Shown: positions 16,113 to 24,079 of the stretch, in pieces
How positions within the stretch are numbered: position 1 is the first letter of the stretch
Layout of the letters: every line of letters begins with the position of its first letter
Source of the DNA: a virus
Reading direction: 5' to 3' (one strand)
IMG/VR virus record: IMGVR_UViG_3300031673_000449
Location: 1-24,887 of that record
DNA: 24,887 nucleotides
Made by a program: the position numbers and the translations under genes
Notes under the pieces: model-generated
Seen by the model: the letters and a program-made list of their open reading frames with translations, nothing else
What the model was told of the DNA's origin: nothing
Databases searched by the model: none

Positions 16113-17213
16113 TTAGTAATCTACATTTGTAGTAGATAATTCATCACTGTCTTCTATGGAAGACCTGAGAACTAACTTATTCAATCTAGTGCTATCATAA
16201 GGCAGTGCAAAATCTGTAGACCAAGTTCTTATTTTAAATTCATATTGAAATTCATAAGGATAAATAACTCTATCTCTTGTTGCCGCCATTCTTGATTGAA
16301 TAAATTTTAATAATTCTGTTTCCGGGACAGAATATAAGTCATCTGTTTGTAATCTTTTATCTCCAAGTATTTTATTCATAACTTCAGATTGGAGAAAACT
16401 CATTTTATCTCTTGCTAGGTATCTCCTACTATTTTTAATTGGGGCAAATACATAAAGACTTAGAAGAAAACTATACATTCCTTGCGAAGTATCTTTAGTA
16501 GCTGTGTTCCTAACGACTGGTTGTAAGTCAATATAAAGAGTTAGTTCACTATCCGTTTTAAATAACACATCAACTATTTCACCATCAGTGTTTTTCTTAC
16601 CAAAAGAATTACAATATAAGTCATACGCATCAGCGTAATCAGAGCATCCATACACTCTTTGATTTTTGATAAGAACTATTCCAGAGTTCTCAACAAGTCC
16701 GTTCAAATCTGTTAGAGTTTCTTGATAAGAAAAAGTAGTATCAGAAAGTTTCGTGATTGTTTTCCAACCATTGACTAATTGTTTCTTTTCTAAGATTAGA
16801 TAAGCATCTGTTATATCTGGAGTTTGAGCTGTAGCCGAGTCTACAGTTATAGTAAAATGGGTAGAATCTATATCTTCTATAAAAACCATATCACCGTTAT
16901 ATAAACTATCTACGACCCCTTCTATTTCAGAAATAGTTGTATATCCTGTAGTTTGGTCGTGATATGTACTTGTTGTTACTGTAGCAATTATAGAATCTGC
17001 ACTTTCTTTTGTAATTGCTGAGATTTTTATTGGTACATTCGCATTCTTTATATAGATTACATCATCTGTAAGTAAATTATGGTTAGCTAATGTGGTAACT
17101 GTGCATAAACCATTCACAATATTTATTGATGCTATACTTTGTTCTTCAGCAAAATAACTTGTAAATTCTGGAAGCCAAGCTTTTATTTGTGATATAATTG
17201 TTGTTGTATACAT
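16113..17213 (-). CDS. Probable tail terminator/completion protein with inserted beta domain
   Basis: By position between the gp10-like protein and the sheath block this is the slot of Mu gp37 (tail terminator), but the protein is about twice the expected size. Residues 1-28 (an opening helix, ISQIKAWLPEFTSYF) and 200-366 (CSDYADAYDLYCNSFG; RYLARDKMSFLQSEVM; YPYEFQYEFKIRTW) look like the core fold. Between them are three strand-rich repeats, the first being NGLCTVTTLANHNLLTDDV, the pattern seen in phage adhesion or FCCH-like modules (T-V-T-T, H-x-L, D-x-V). The last visible strands end with TFSYQET. Such an insertion would decorate the outside of the neck. Stop of the previous gene overlaps this start (TAATG). 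Confidence 0.55.
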   Translation of the reverse strand: MYTTTIISQIKAWLPEFTSYFAEEQSIASINIVNGLCTVTTLANHNLLTDDVIYIKNANVPIKISAITKESADSIIATVTTSTYHDQTTGYTTISEIEGVVDSLYNGDMVFIEDIDSTHFTITVDSATAQTPDITDAYLILEKKQLVNGWKTITKLSDTTFSYQETLTDLNGLVENSGIVLIKNQRVYGCSDYADAYDLYCNSFGKKNTDGEIVDVLFKTDSELTLYIDLQPVVRNTATKDTSQGMYSFLLSLYVFAPIKNSRRYLARDKMSFLQSEVMNKILGDKRLQTDDLYSVPETELLKFIQSRMAATRDRVIYPYEFQYEFKIRTWSTDFALPYDSTRLNKLVLRSSIEDSDELSTTNVDY

Positions 17214-17635
17214 TATTTTATAAAAATCCCATAGTGTTTATTTACAGCCTTTACTATTAAATCTTCTACGATTATAGGATTATCCATAACATCGCTTACT
17301 GCGTTCTGCAAATATGGTCTATTTAAGTAATTACTAGCCTCCATATATCCAGCATATTTAGTGTTATTAATAATATCTATAACAGTAGTTTTTCCACCAA
17401 CTTTTTTTGTTCTATAAAAGGTGTTTCTTTTTGTTTCTCCAGTATCTGAAGCTGGAGGCTCACCCCATTCAGACCTAGGTTTACCGGTATTTTTATTCAA
17501 TACTCCAGATTTAGGTTCATCAAGAGATAATTTTGCTCTATCACGCACTGTTTTTCCAACTTCTTGTGCAAGGTCTTCTCTTATAACTTCAAATAGTTTG
17601 TACAAATCATTTGGTAATTGTGATATATTTGCCAT
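17213..17635 (-). CDS. HK97 gp10-like / tail completion protein
   Basis: Neck or tail completion protein of the HK97-gp10 type. Indicators are an N-terminal helix (LYKLFEVIREDLAQEVGKTVRDRAK, seen in part), a central loop rich in P, G and S (SEWGEPPASDTG), and the C-terminal signature NTKYAGYMEASNYLNRPYLQ, where homologues have Y-A-x-x-x-E-x-G followed by RPFL. Length (140) fits the family. Joined to both neighbours by TAATG-type overlaps. Confidence 0.72.
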   Translation of the reverse strand: MANISQLPNDLYKLFEVIREDLAQEVGKTVRDRAKLSLDEPKSGVLNKNTGKPRSEWGEPPASDTGETKRNTFYRTKKVGGKTTVIDIINNTKYAGYMEASNYLNRPYLQNAVSDVMDNPIIVEDLIVKAVNKHYGIFIK

Positions 17636-18057
17636 TATAGCTCAGACCCCACAATATTTTCGTTACCTTTTTCAATTAAGAACAACTTTAAATACCTTCT
17701 TTTCTTATCTACATTATCTATGCTTTCTAGCTTGTATCTGACCCCTGTTTCTTTATAAAGAAACCAAGTATCTGCTACTGTAAGATTTGTTCTATATGGC
17801 ATTACGATACAGGCATTCTTAATATTTTTAGCTACTAAGGATTCAGCATCACCAACATCTCCTTCACCAACAGCCTCTATAGGTTTTAAATCTTGCCAGA
17901 AAACATTTACCGTGGAAATGGTTTCAAAATCTATTACTTGAGAGCCACTTACATTATTAGACGGGAGTTCAACTCTTTTTTGTATTTCTACACAATGACT
18001 AAAATCCCCAAAGTTAAAATTATCAAAATTTCCATAATTATCTCTCGTACTAGACAT
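17635..18057 (-). CDS. Head closure / head-tail adaptor protein
   Basis: Closes the head vertex after DNA packaging and accepts the tail (SPP1 gp16/HK97 gp7 type). The arrangement is characteristic: FSHCVEIQKRVE at the start, TVNVFWQDLKPIEAVGEGD in the middle, where homologues have a W-A-x-I/L-P strand, then ACIVMPYRTNLTVADTWFLY and GVRYKLESIDNVDKKRRYLKL, ending with a beta strand. 140 residues versus the typical 105-120; the extra length is an N-terminal extension of asparagine- and phenylalanine-rich residues (about 1-18). Confidence 0.75.
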   Translation of the reverse strand: MSSTRDNYGNFDNFNFGDFSHCVEIQKRVELPSNNVSGSQVIDFETISTVNVFWQDLKPIEAVGEGDVGDAESLVAKNIKNACIVMPYRTNLTVADTWFLYKETGVRYKLESIDNVDKKRRYLKLFLIEKGNENIVGSEL

Positions 18058-18058
18058 T

Positions 18059-19159
18059 TTAAATGCTCAAATATTTATACTTATTATATATATCTTTTGT
18101 TATATCTGACTTATCCATAGTCTTGTAATCATTATTTTTTGCTACGCTTACCATATCTCCTCTGTTAGCCCATAAGAACGCACAATGTGTTTGAATAGCT
18201 CTTTTTAAATCAGATGGCACATTATTATCTTCATATCCAGCTGAGAAATATATTGCATAAGGATAAGCTGTGTCTTTCACATCGGTAGGTAATATAAATC
18301 CACTATCCTTGTTTGGCAATACAAGCATATATTCCCCATACAGCCCAGCATTGACTATATCAAACAACGTCATATCCATATCTTGTTCTACATCAGATTC
18401 GTCTATATATGTTATTCTTGATACAGAAAATATATCTCTTTTAGGTAATGTGATTGGTAAATAATCATTTCCAGTTATTATATAATCTATCCAATAAGGT
18501 GTTGATTCATAATGTGAAAATACGCTATAATTAAATTTTAATATATCTGTATTAATTAAAGAATATCTATCATCTTCAACTGGAAAGGCACTTAGTTCAT
18601 ATTTGTAATCAGTATCAATTATTGACTTACCGGTAAAGCTTTCTGCATAATTTGTTACAGAATCTATGCTTCTATATAATTGGACATAATTTGTTTCTAA
18701 AAGCTCTGACAGATTAAAACCTTCTACAAATGTAGGCTTAAAATAACTTATACCAGGAGCGTCTACAGCAACATATTCTAATATATAAAAGATATTTTCT
18801 TTTATTGAGCTAGCTGGTAAAAGAATTGTGCCAGAGATATTATAAAGTGGAACTTCTAACGATGCTATATCTAAAAATTTTAATACCACTTTAGTATATG
18901 CAGAGTTACCGTCTTGCAATATTAATCGTATGCTATCTCCATCAGAAAAAGAAGCTGGTGCAAATAGATTGTTATCAAGCTCTACATCAAATGTAATAGT
19001 ATCAACATCAATTGTAGTGTCCCCATTTCCAATATAAGTAGCGTTATTTTCTGAAATACAAGGAAACCCATTTTGATGAATTTGTTGTTCGCCTACTGTA
19101 ATTATCCTCTTTGGATTTTCTTGTACTTTACTCAGTTTTACTTTCACCTTCGCCTCCAT
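18059..19159 (-). CDS. Head-tail connector (gp6-like) with N-terminal beta extension
   Basis: The C-terminal half (about 150-366) is a gp6/gp15-like connector: LSELLETNYVQLYRSIDSVTNYAESFTGK, quoted here only in part, is the first helix region, and PYAIYFSAGYEDNNVPSDL followed by KRAIQTHCAFLWANRGD is the diagnostic last region. The N-terminal 20-140 are predicted beta strands (GDTTIDVDTITFDVEL, SYFKPTFV at the border) not found in ordinary gp6 proteins (about 100-200 residues) and may project from the neck. The ATG overlaps the portal gene by 32 bases and lacks a good ribosome-binding site; a GTG four codons later (19147) has GGAGG five bases before it and may be the true start. Confidence 0.7.
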   Translation of the reverse strand: MEAKVKVKLSKVQENPKRIITVGEQQIHQNGFPCISENNATYIGNGDTTIDVDTITFDVELDNNLFAPASFSDGDSIRLILQDGNSAYTKVVLKFLDIASLEVPLYNISGTILLPASSIKENIFYILEYVAVDAPGISYFKPTFVEGFNLSELLETNYVQLYRSIDSVTNYAESFTGKSIIDTDYKYELSAFPVEDDRYSLINTDILKFNYSVFSHYESTPYWIDYIITGNDYLPITLPKRDIFSVSRITYIDESDVEQDMDMTLFDIVNAGLYGEYMLVLPNKDSGFILPTDVKDTAYPYAIYFSAGYEDNNVPSDLKRAIQTHCAFLWANRGDMVSVAKNNDYKTMDKSDITKDIYNKYKYLSI

Positions 19160-20453
19160 CGCTTTGTTCGTTTGACACGCCGTTTTTGTCTACAGCGTTT
19201 CGTGTCGTCATATTATGTGGCATTTCTCCTGTTCCAATTAATACAACATCACCGCCATCGACTGGGTCTAAATGTTGTAACGCTCTTCTTTCATTAATTG
19301 TTAAAGCACCAGATTTCTTTGCTATTTCAAATATTTCATATTTTCTCTTTTCTAGTGAATCTATAGACGATTTGTCATATGTTAAAATTGCTTTTTTGAA
19401 TCTTGAGGTATTAGGTTTGTTTAAAGCGTATCTAAACATTGTAGAAGCACTCATTTTTCCATAGAACAGATTAGCAATAGGCATTATAGTATTATCAAAA
19501 AAGGCGGTTCTAGCTTCTTCTGCTGAGTTATATGTCTTTGCTTTTGTAATGCCAACCATTTCAGGTGGAACGCCATAAATCATACAAATCATTATTATAG
19601 ATAATTCTGTAAGTTCTTTAAAATCCATATCTTTATTATTTGTTGATAGCTGTTTTATATCCATTCCACCTTCAAGTATCATAGTCTCACCAGCGTTTTC
19701 AGCACCTCCAATTTTACTTTGTAATTCAACTTTTAATGCATTTCTTTGCTCTTGTGTTAGCTGTCCAGCGTATCCGTTCTCAGCACCTATTATTAACGCG
19801 AAACTTGGTCTAGCTCCCTTTTTTAAGAAAGAAAGATTATATTTACTCGCTAATTCAACGTGGTGTATTTCATCAATAGCCGAGGAAAGTTTTGGCACTC
19901 CTTTCTCACCAAAAAACATTGATTTGGAATTATATTGAGACCATTTTAATAATTGTGCTCTTTTATCAAAATATGGATAATACTTAATATTTCTTTGAGA
20001 ACTATATCCTTTGACAGTATAGTAATCTGGATTTCCACTTATAGTATTAATTTTTATATTAACATTTTCTTCTTTAACTCTCGTAAGGTGATTTATTTCT
20101 CCATTTGTGTCCAAACCTAGATAAGTATAAGAACTAAAATTAAGTAGATAATCAGATATTGTATCTCTTACAAATTCAATCCAAATTTGTTCTTCGTTCG
20201 GAGTCTTTAATATACTTAAAAAAGGATGGTCTTTGATTTTTGATCGATTATCTTCGTTAATTATCAAGGGAGGAAGATTAGCGACTGAATCAGCGATCAC
20301 AGAGACCACCCTATTTACAATAGGACTCCTATTGTATTCTGAATTTAATGTTACATAAAGCAAATCAAATCCGTTTATATTATATCTCTGCACAAAAGGC
20401 ATATCTTGTGAAGCAGAAAACTCTGTACTTTTTTTATTAAAAATTCCAAACAT
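19128..20453 (-). CDS. Portal protein, HK97 family
   Basis: Dodecameric DNA entry and exit gate of the head. Family features in order: NRSPIVNRVVSVIADSVA near residue 45, DHPFLSILKTPNEEQ, WIEFVRDTISDYLL, then a middle section with QLTQEQRNALKVEL, GETMILEGGMDIKQLS (about 260), FKELTELSIIMICMIYGVPPEMVGI, and SAEEARTAFFDNTIMPI. The C-terminal tail (TINERRALQHLDPVDGGDVVL) contains the L-T-x-NE-x-R motif common at the portal end. 441 residues, usual length (HK97 about 424). Starts two bases from the small membrane protein. Confidence 0.93.
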   Translation of the reverse strand: MFGIFNKKSTEFSASQDMPFVQRYNINGFDLLYVTLNSEYNRSPIVNRVVSVIADSVANLPPLIINEDNRSKIKDHPFLSILKTPNEEQIWIEFVRDTISDYLLNFSSYTYLGLDTNGEINHLTRVKEENVNIKINTISGNPDYYTVKGYSSQRNIKYYPYFDKRAQLLKWSQYNSKSMFFGEKGVPKLSSAIDEIHHVELASKYNLSFLKKGARPSFALIIGAENGYAGQLTQEQRNALKVELQSKIGGAENAGETMILEGGMDIKQLSTNNKDMDFKELTELSIIMICMIYGVPPEMVGITKAKTYNSAEEARTAFFDNTIMPIANLFYGKMSASTMFRYALNKPNTSRFKKAILTYDKSSIDSLEKRKYEIFEIAKKSGALTINERRALQHLDPVDGGDVVLIGTGEMPHNMTTRNAVDKNGVSNEQSDGGEGESKTE

Positions 20454-20455
20454 TA

Positions 20456-20782
20456 TTATTTTTTGTTATTCAATAGAATAAATGTAATTAACATTGTAAA
20501 TAAAGTACCAAATGAGCAGGCATTAGCTATAAATTCCTTTAGTGTATGAAGATATGTAAATCTATAAGCAAAAAAGAGTAACGATATTGTTAGTGTTAAA
20601 TCTAATAGTCCTTTTGAGTTTCTTGTTTCTTTGATTGGAAAAATAAATAAGAATAAAAACTTAATTATTTCCTTTGCTGTTTTCCATAATTTCTTTATAA
20701 TCTTCGCTATAAATTGTTTTATTTTTTGCAATAAGATAGGAATTTTCTTTAACATATTTCTAAGTTTTTCTATACTGACCAT
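20456..20782 (-). CDS. Small membrane protein between terminase and portal
   Basis: Not recognised. 108 residues: a very basic amphipathic N-terminal segment (1-36, nine or more lysines in LRNMLKKIPILLQKIKQF and after), then three hydrophobic stretches at about 37-50 (FLFLFIFPI), 60-76 (TLTISLLFFAY) and 84-104 (FGTLFTMLITFILL), and a short lysine tail. The start has GGGAG eight bases upstream and overlaps the terminase end by 13 bases. Nothing else in the window looks like a holin, so a lysis role is possible, but no adjacent endolysin is seen and its location within the packaging genes is atypical. Could equally be a membrane-anchoring or superinfection protein. Confidence 0.6.
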   Translation of the reverse strand: MVSIEKLRNMLKKIPILLQKIKQFIAKIIKKLWKTAKEIIKFLFLFIFPIKETRNSKGLLDLTLTISLLFFAYRFTYLHTLKEFIANACSFGTLFTMLITFILLNNKK

Positions 20783-22410
20783 ATCTTAAACTCCCTTTTT
20801 TTGTTATATAGGTTTACCTTGCACCAATTCAATAATTGTGAAATTGTATCAACAGCATCATCGTGTATCTTTTTACCACCATTTGGGAAGACCCGCATTT
20901 GTAGTTTTACCTCTTCAAGACTATTGGTGTTCTTTCCATTTATCTTTGATGTTCTTTCTAAACTTTCTGGGAAAAAGACTTTTCCACTATTAATTTCACT
21001 TGTAGCCATCTCTGCCCTATCTTCTTTCTGCATATTAGATTTTATAGCAATTATTTTCTTATTCTTTTGTGGGTGTGTTTTCTCAAGCACTCTACCATAT
21101 ATTCTAGTTTCCATTTCTTGTAATAAAGATTGCCCACTAGCTTTATCTTCTATTAATAAGAAATTAGGTTCATACTGTTGGTAAAGAGAATCCATTTTAT
21201 CTATAAGGTTTGTATATTCCAGTTTATCTATAAAAATATCTACTAAATAATATTCTACATATTTTCTACCTTTTACTTTTCCGTCTCTCATTTTTATAAG
21301 CCAAGTAGTACAACACGAAAAGTCATTTGCGTTTCCTGTTTTAAATGCTGTGTCCCACGATTGTATAATATAATCAGCTTGTAGGTCATTTAAAGTTTCT
21401 TCGTCATATTGTTTTATAGCGCTCATATTGAACAGAGAGCCTTTTTCAGATAATCCTTTTTGATAATATTGATATTGAAAATCAATAGGTCTACCATCAA
21501 ATTGTAATATTCTTTCTTCTAGTTTGTCTTGGTCAAATATTTTATCAAATAGAAATTCTCCCTGCCTTCTAAAATACTTAAAGTCATTTACTTGATAAAT
21601 CTTTCCTAAAATTGTTTTTCCGTCTTTTGTGTCTATAGCTTTATTGGATACTTCTTGCTCTACAACCGGCATAATAACGTGGCACCAAGAACCTGGCTTG
21701 CTTGTTCTTATTATTTCATCACTTATATCTCCTTCGCAAATCCTCTGCCCTATTATCACTGATGGCACTTCTCTTTCGCCTTTTATTTCTCTTATACGAA
21801 GGAATAATCCCATAATAGCGTTGTTTACTCTTTCTATATATCCTTGATGTTGAGTAAGATAAGTATTATAATCTACAGGGTCATCAACAAGAAGAAAATC
21901 ACAGTCCGTTCCTGTTATTGTACTATTAGTAGATTCTACAAATATATTTCCACCACCAATAATGTTTCCGTTTATTTCGATTCTTTTCATAAAGAAGTCA
22001 TTTTTTTTATTAGTGCTTGCTTCTGTATCTCTTTCTACTAAAGGAAATAATTCTTTAAATTTTTTAGATTCCATTATACGACCAAGCGAGGTATAATATT
22101 TTTGTCTTACTTTTTCAGTGCTAGATAATATCAAGAATCTTGTGTTAGGATAAAGCCCTATATATAAAGCACAAAGCGTTATCATCATTGTTGTTTTAGC
22201 GTGCCCTGGAGGCATATTAAAAAGAAACTTATTTGTTTTTTTTGATAAGATATTGACTATATATTGACAACAATATTCTATGTGCCAATTTGTTATTCCA
22301 ACTCTTCCTTCACTTATATACATAAATTCTGACCATAAATCTACTATATGTATAGATATATAATCCAATCTATCTTGAACAAATTGGTCTAAAACCTCAT
22401 TTTCCTGCAT
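20770..22410 (-). CDS. terL: Terminase large subunit
   Basis: ATP-driven packaging motor and nuclease. ATPase domain: Walker A PPGHAKTT (67-74), Walker B FLLVDDP (172-178), coupling segment SVIIGQRICEGD (217-228). Nuclease domain: acidic residues at Asp353 (IIQSWDTAFKTGN), Glu421 (LLIEDKASG) and Asp517/518 (KKIHDDAVD), as expected for the RNase H-like fold of the type whose C-terminal half is PsiM2-ORF9-like. Length of 546 is normal. AAGGGG five bases before the ATG. First gene of the minus-strand operon. No helix-turn-helix small terminase is found next to it. Confidence 0.95.
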   Translation of the reverse strand: MQENEVLDQFVQDRLDYISIHIVDLWSEFMYISEGRVGITNWHIEYCCQYIVNILSKKTNKFLFNMPPGHAKTTMMITLCALYIGLYPNTRFLILSSTEKVRQKYYTSLGRIMESKKFKELFPLVERDTEASTNKKNDFFMKRIEINGNIIGGGNIFVESTNSTITGTDCDFLLVDDPVDYNTYLTQHQGYIERVNNAIMGLFLRIREIKGEREVPSVIIGQRICEGDISDEIIRTSKPGSWCHVIMPVVEQEVSNKAIDTKDGKTILGKIYQVNDFKYFRRQGEFLFDKIFDQDKLEERILQFDGRPIDFQYQYYQKGLSEKGSLFNMSAIKQYDEETLNDLQADYIIQSWDTAFKTGNANDFSCCTTWLIKMRDGKVKGRKYVEYYLVDIFIDKLEYTNLIDKMDSLYQQYEPNFLLIEDKASGQSLLQEMETRIYGRVLEKTHPQKNKKIIAIKSNMQKEDRAEMATSEINSGKVFFPESLERTSKINGKNTNSLEEVKLQMRVFPNGGKKIHDDAVDTISQLLNWCKVNLYNKKREFKIWSV

Positions 22411-22418
22411 TTTTCCCC

Positions 22419-22447
22419 TTGACTGTCTTTGAAGTACGCATTAATAT
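22419..22447 (+). promoter_or_regulatory. Plus-strand promoter for the accessory gene block
   Basis: TTGACT (5 of 6 consensus) followed after 17 bases by TAATAT; transcription would begin near 22454 and the first start codon is at 22480. The promoter overlaps the terminase leader and the candidate minus-strand promoter, so the two directions may compete. Confidence 0.5.
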
Positions 22448-22474
22448 TATAAGTGTGTATTCAATGTTATGGAA
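22446..22474 (-). promoter_or_regulatory. Possible late promoter for the structural operon
   Basis: A perfect TATAAT (minus strand, 22451-22446) is 17 bases from TTCCAT, a poor -35 box (3 of 6). Transcription would begin near 22440, 30 bases before the terminase start. A weak -35 box would fit activation by a phage late regulator, which is inference. Confidence 0.4.
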
Positions 22475-22479
22475 GTCCT

Positions 22480-22788
22480 ATGAATAACCCCAAAGATACT
22501 GAACTGCAAGACCACAGAATGTGTACATTATTCCAAGCTGTTATATGGCGTAAATTAGCTGATTTAGAAATTATATCTAAACATAAGAGATGTAAGAATG
22601 CACCTGAAGAAGCTAAAAAATGGCTAAGTACAAAAAATAGTGATTTTCTTATGGTTTGTGATTTAGCAAGATATAATCCAATTAAAATAGAAGAAATAGC
22701 TAAGAAGACTATAAACTTTAAACGAGACGAAAAACATAAACGATTTATCCCCACTACATTTGGTGTAAAATTTCATAAATCAAAGTAA
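22480..22788 (+). CDS. Small protein of unknown function next to the terminase
   Basis: Not recognised by name. 102 residues, mainly helical: TLFQAVIWRKLADLEII, a basic turn, then EEAKKWLSTKNSDFLMVCDLARYNPIKIEE, of which the pattern A-x-x-W-L, F-x-x-V-C-x-x-A-x-x-x-P is like that of small uncharacterised phage proteins often coded just before the terminase; the C-terminus is basic (KRDEKHKRF). The ATG at 22480 has GGAAG four bases upstream; an in-frame GTG at 22453 would add nine residues but lies at the predicted transcription start. A role as atypical small terminase or DNA-binding factor is possible but unsupported by a visible helix-turn-helix. Confidence 0.65.
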   Translation: MNNPKDTELQDHRMCTLFQAVIWRKLADLEIISKHKRCKNAPEEAKKWLSTKNSDFLMVCDLARYNPIKIEEIAKKTINFKRDEKHKRFIPTTFGVKFHKSK

Positions 22789-22793
22789 ACACT

Positions 22794-23456
22794 ATGGAAA
22801 CTTCTTTTTTAAACGGAAGAATAAGAATTATAAATTGTGACTGTATGGAATATATGTCATCTCTTAAAGAAAACGAATTTGATTTTATATTGACAGATGT
22901 CCCTTATGGAAAAGGAAATGGAAAAGTGTCAGCTTTTGGAAAGAAGAAAATAAAAATAAAAAAGAAGAAAAACTGGGATTTAACAAGACCAGATAAAAAA
23001 TATTTTGATGAAATGCAAAGAGTGTCAAAAAATCAAATAATATTTGGATATAATTATTTTGCTGACATAATACCGATAACTAATGCTCTTATTTCTTGGG
23101 ATAAAATAGGACATTATAATTTTACTAACCCCTTTTCAGATTTTGAACTTGCTTGGACTTCTACTAATAAACAAGCAAAAAAATATACAGTTATTCAACA
23201 AGGGTTTATATCCGAAGAAAGGGATTACTTCCACCCTGTTCAAAAACCAGTAAAACTATTCGGGAAGATAATAAATGATTATTGCAATGATATAACATCA
23301 ATTTTAGACCCATTTGCTGGAAGTTGCGTTACTGCAATAGCTTGTATATTAACAAACAAAACTTGTGTTTGTTGCGAAAAAGATAAAAAAATGTTTGACC
23401 TATCTGTTAATAGGATAAAAACTTTCTTAGAACAAAAAGATTTATTTTTGAATTAA
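22794..23456 (+). CDS. DNA methyltransferase, N6-adenine/N4-cytosine type
   Basis: Methylates an amino group in DNA. The order is that of the beta group: catalytic motif IV first (LTDVPYGKG, 33-41), middle section QRVSKNQIIFGYNYFAD (75-91) and ISWDK, FSDFELAWTS (114-123), then HPVQKPVKLFGKII (147-160) and motif I LDPFAGSCVTAIA (171-183). The usual DPPY is DVPY here, a known but less common variant. Residues 40-60 are an unusual lysine-rich insertion (KKIKIKKKK). No restriction gene accompanies it, so it is probably an orphan enzyme, for example protecting phage DNA from host cutting. It follows the previous gene by five bases, without a strong ribosome-binding site. Confidence 0.88.
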   Translation: METSFLNGRIRIINCDCMEYMSSLKENEFDFILTDVPYGKGNGKVSAFGKKKIKIKKKKNWDLTRPDKKYFDEMQRVSKNQIIFGYNYFADIIPITNALISWDKIGHYNFTNPFSDFELAWTSTNKQAKKYTVIQQGFISEERDYFHPVQKPVKLFGKIINDYCNDITSILDPFAGSCVTAIACILTNKTCVCCEKDKKMFDLSVNRIKTFLEQKDLFLN

Positions 23457-23458
23457 TT

Positions 23459-24022
23459 ATGAAAAAAACATTAATAGACCAATCAATTCCATTAGAAGCA
23501 CACACATCTTATCCAGCGTGGTCGCATAGAATGGCAAACAACATAATTACAATAGACGGAGTCCAATATCAGAAATGCGTTAAATGTGGAGAAACTAAAC
23601 CACTATCTGAGTTTTATAGTTATTTCTATTACACAAATAAAAAAGAGAGAAAAAAGAAATATAAAAACTCTTGTAAAAAATGCCATATAAAAGTTGTAAT
23701 GGAAAAAAGAAACTCAGATATAAAATTCGTTAAATTACATAATTTATATAATGCAAATGTAAAATTAAAAAAACAAGATAGAGCAGGTGAACAAGATAAA
23801 AGACCTTATTTAAAATATATATGGCAAAAAAGTAAAGAGGCTGGGTTACTTCACGATATTAGAAATGAATTAAAAAAAGGAGTAGAAAGAAAAGAAAAAC
23901 AGCGTCCATACTCTAACAAACATAATAAAATAATAGCTAAAAAAGTACGTGAAGAAAAAAAATTATTACATACAATAGAACAACAAGAAATTCTTGATGT
24001 GCTTTCAGAAATTAACACTTGA
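23459..24022 (+). CDS. Zinc-ribbon protein, possible degenerate HNH-like protein
   Basis: 187 residues. Two CxxC pairs, Cys40-Cys43 (KCVKCGETKPLSEFY) and Cys72-Cys75 (SCKKCHIK), 28 residues apart, form a zinc ribbon; the K-P-L-S-E-F-Y after the first pair is very typical of the ribbon in front of HNH endonucleases. The remaining part is lysine-rich and helical and contains no H-N-H triad that I can find, so it may be a DNA-binding remnant or another regulator. The start codon follows the methyltransferase stop after two bases; no good ribosome-binding site. Its stop codon lies within the -35 box of the next promoter. Confidence 0.7.
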   Translation: MKKTLIDQSIPLEAHTSYPAWSHRMANNIITIDGVQYQKCVKCGETKPLSEFYSYFYYTNKKERKKKYKNSCKKCHIKVVMEKRNSDIKFVKLHNLYNANVKLKKQDRAGEQDKRPYLKYIWQKSKEAGLLHDIRNELKKGVERKEKQRPYSNKHNKIIAKKVREEKKLLHTIEQQEILDVLSEINT

Positions 24023-24046
24023 CAATTAATTTTAGTTATATAGAAT
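24019..24046 (+). promoter_or_regulatory. Sigma-70-type promoter of the secreted protein
   Basis: TTGACA, 16-base spacer, TAGAAT; transcription would begin near 24053, before the start at 24080. It shares CACTTGACAATTA with the promoter at 2371 and both boxes and spacing with that at 24584. The -35 box contains the stop codon of the zinc-ribbon gene. Confidence 0.72.
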
Positions 24047-24079
24047 GATTTCAAGAACGATTAACAAACAAATCACAAA

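Noticed and set aside
16155-16167. 13-base match (TATGGAAGACCTG) to the 45-bp repeat, suggesting a third copy
   Set aside because: Similarity ends at these 13 bases and a match of this length is expected by chance in 25 kb of AT-rich sequence.
22453-22479. Earlier GTG start for the small protein next to the terminase
   Set aside because: It falls at the predicted transcription start and has no ribosome-binding site; the ATG at 22480 has GGAAG.
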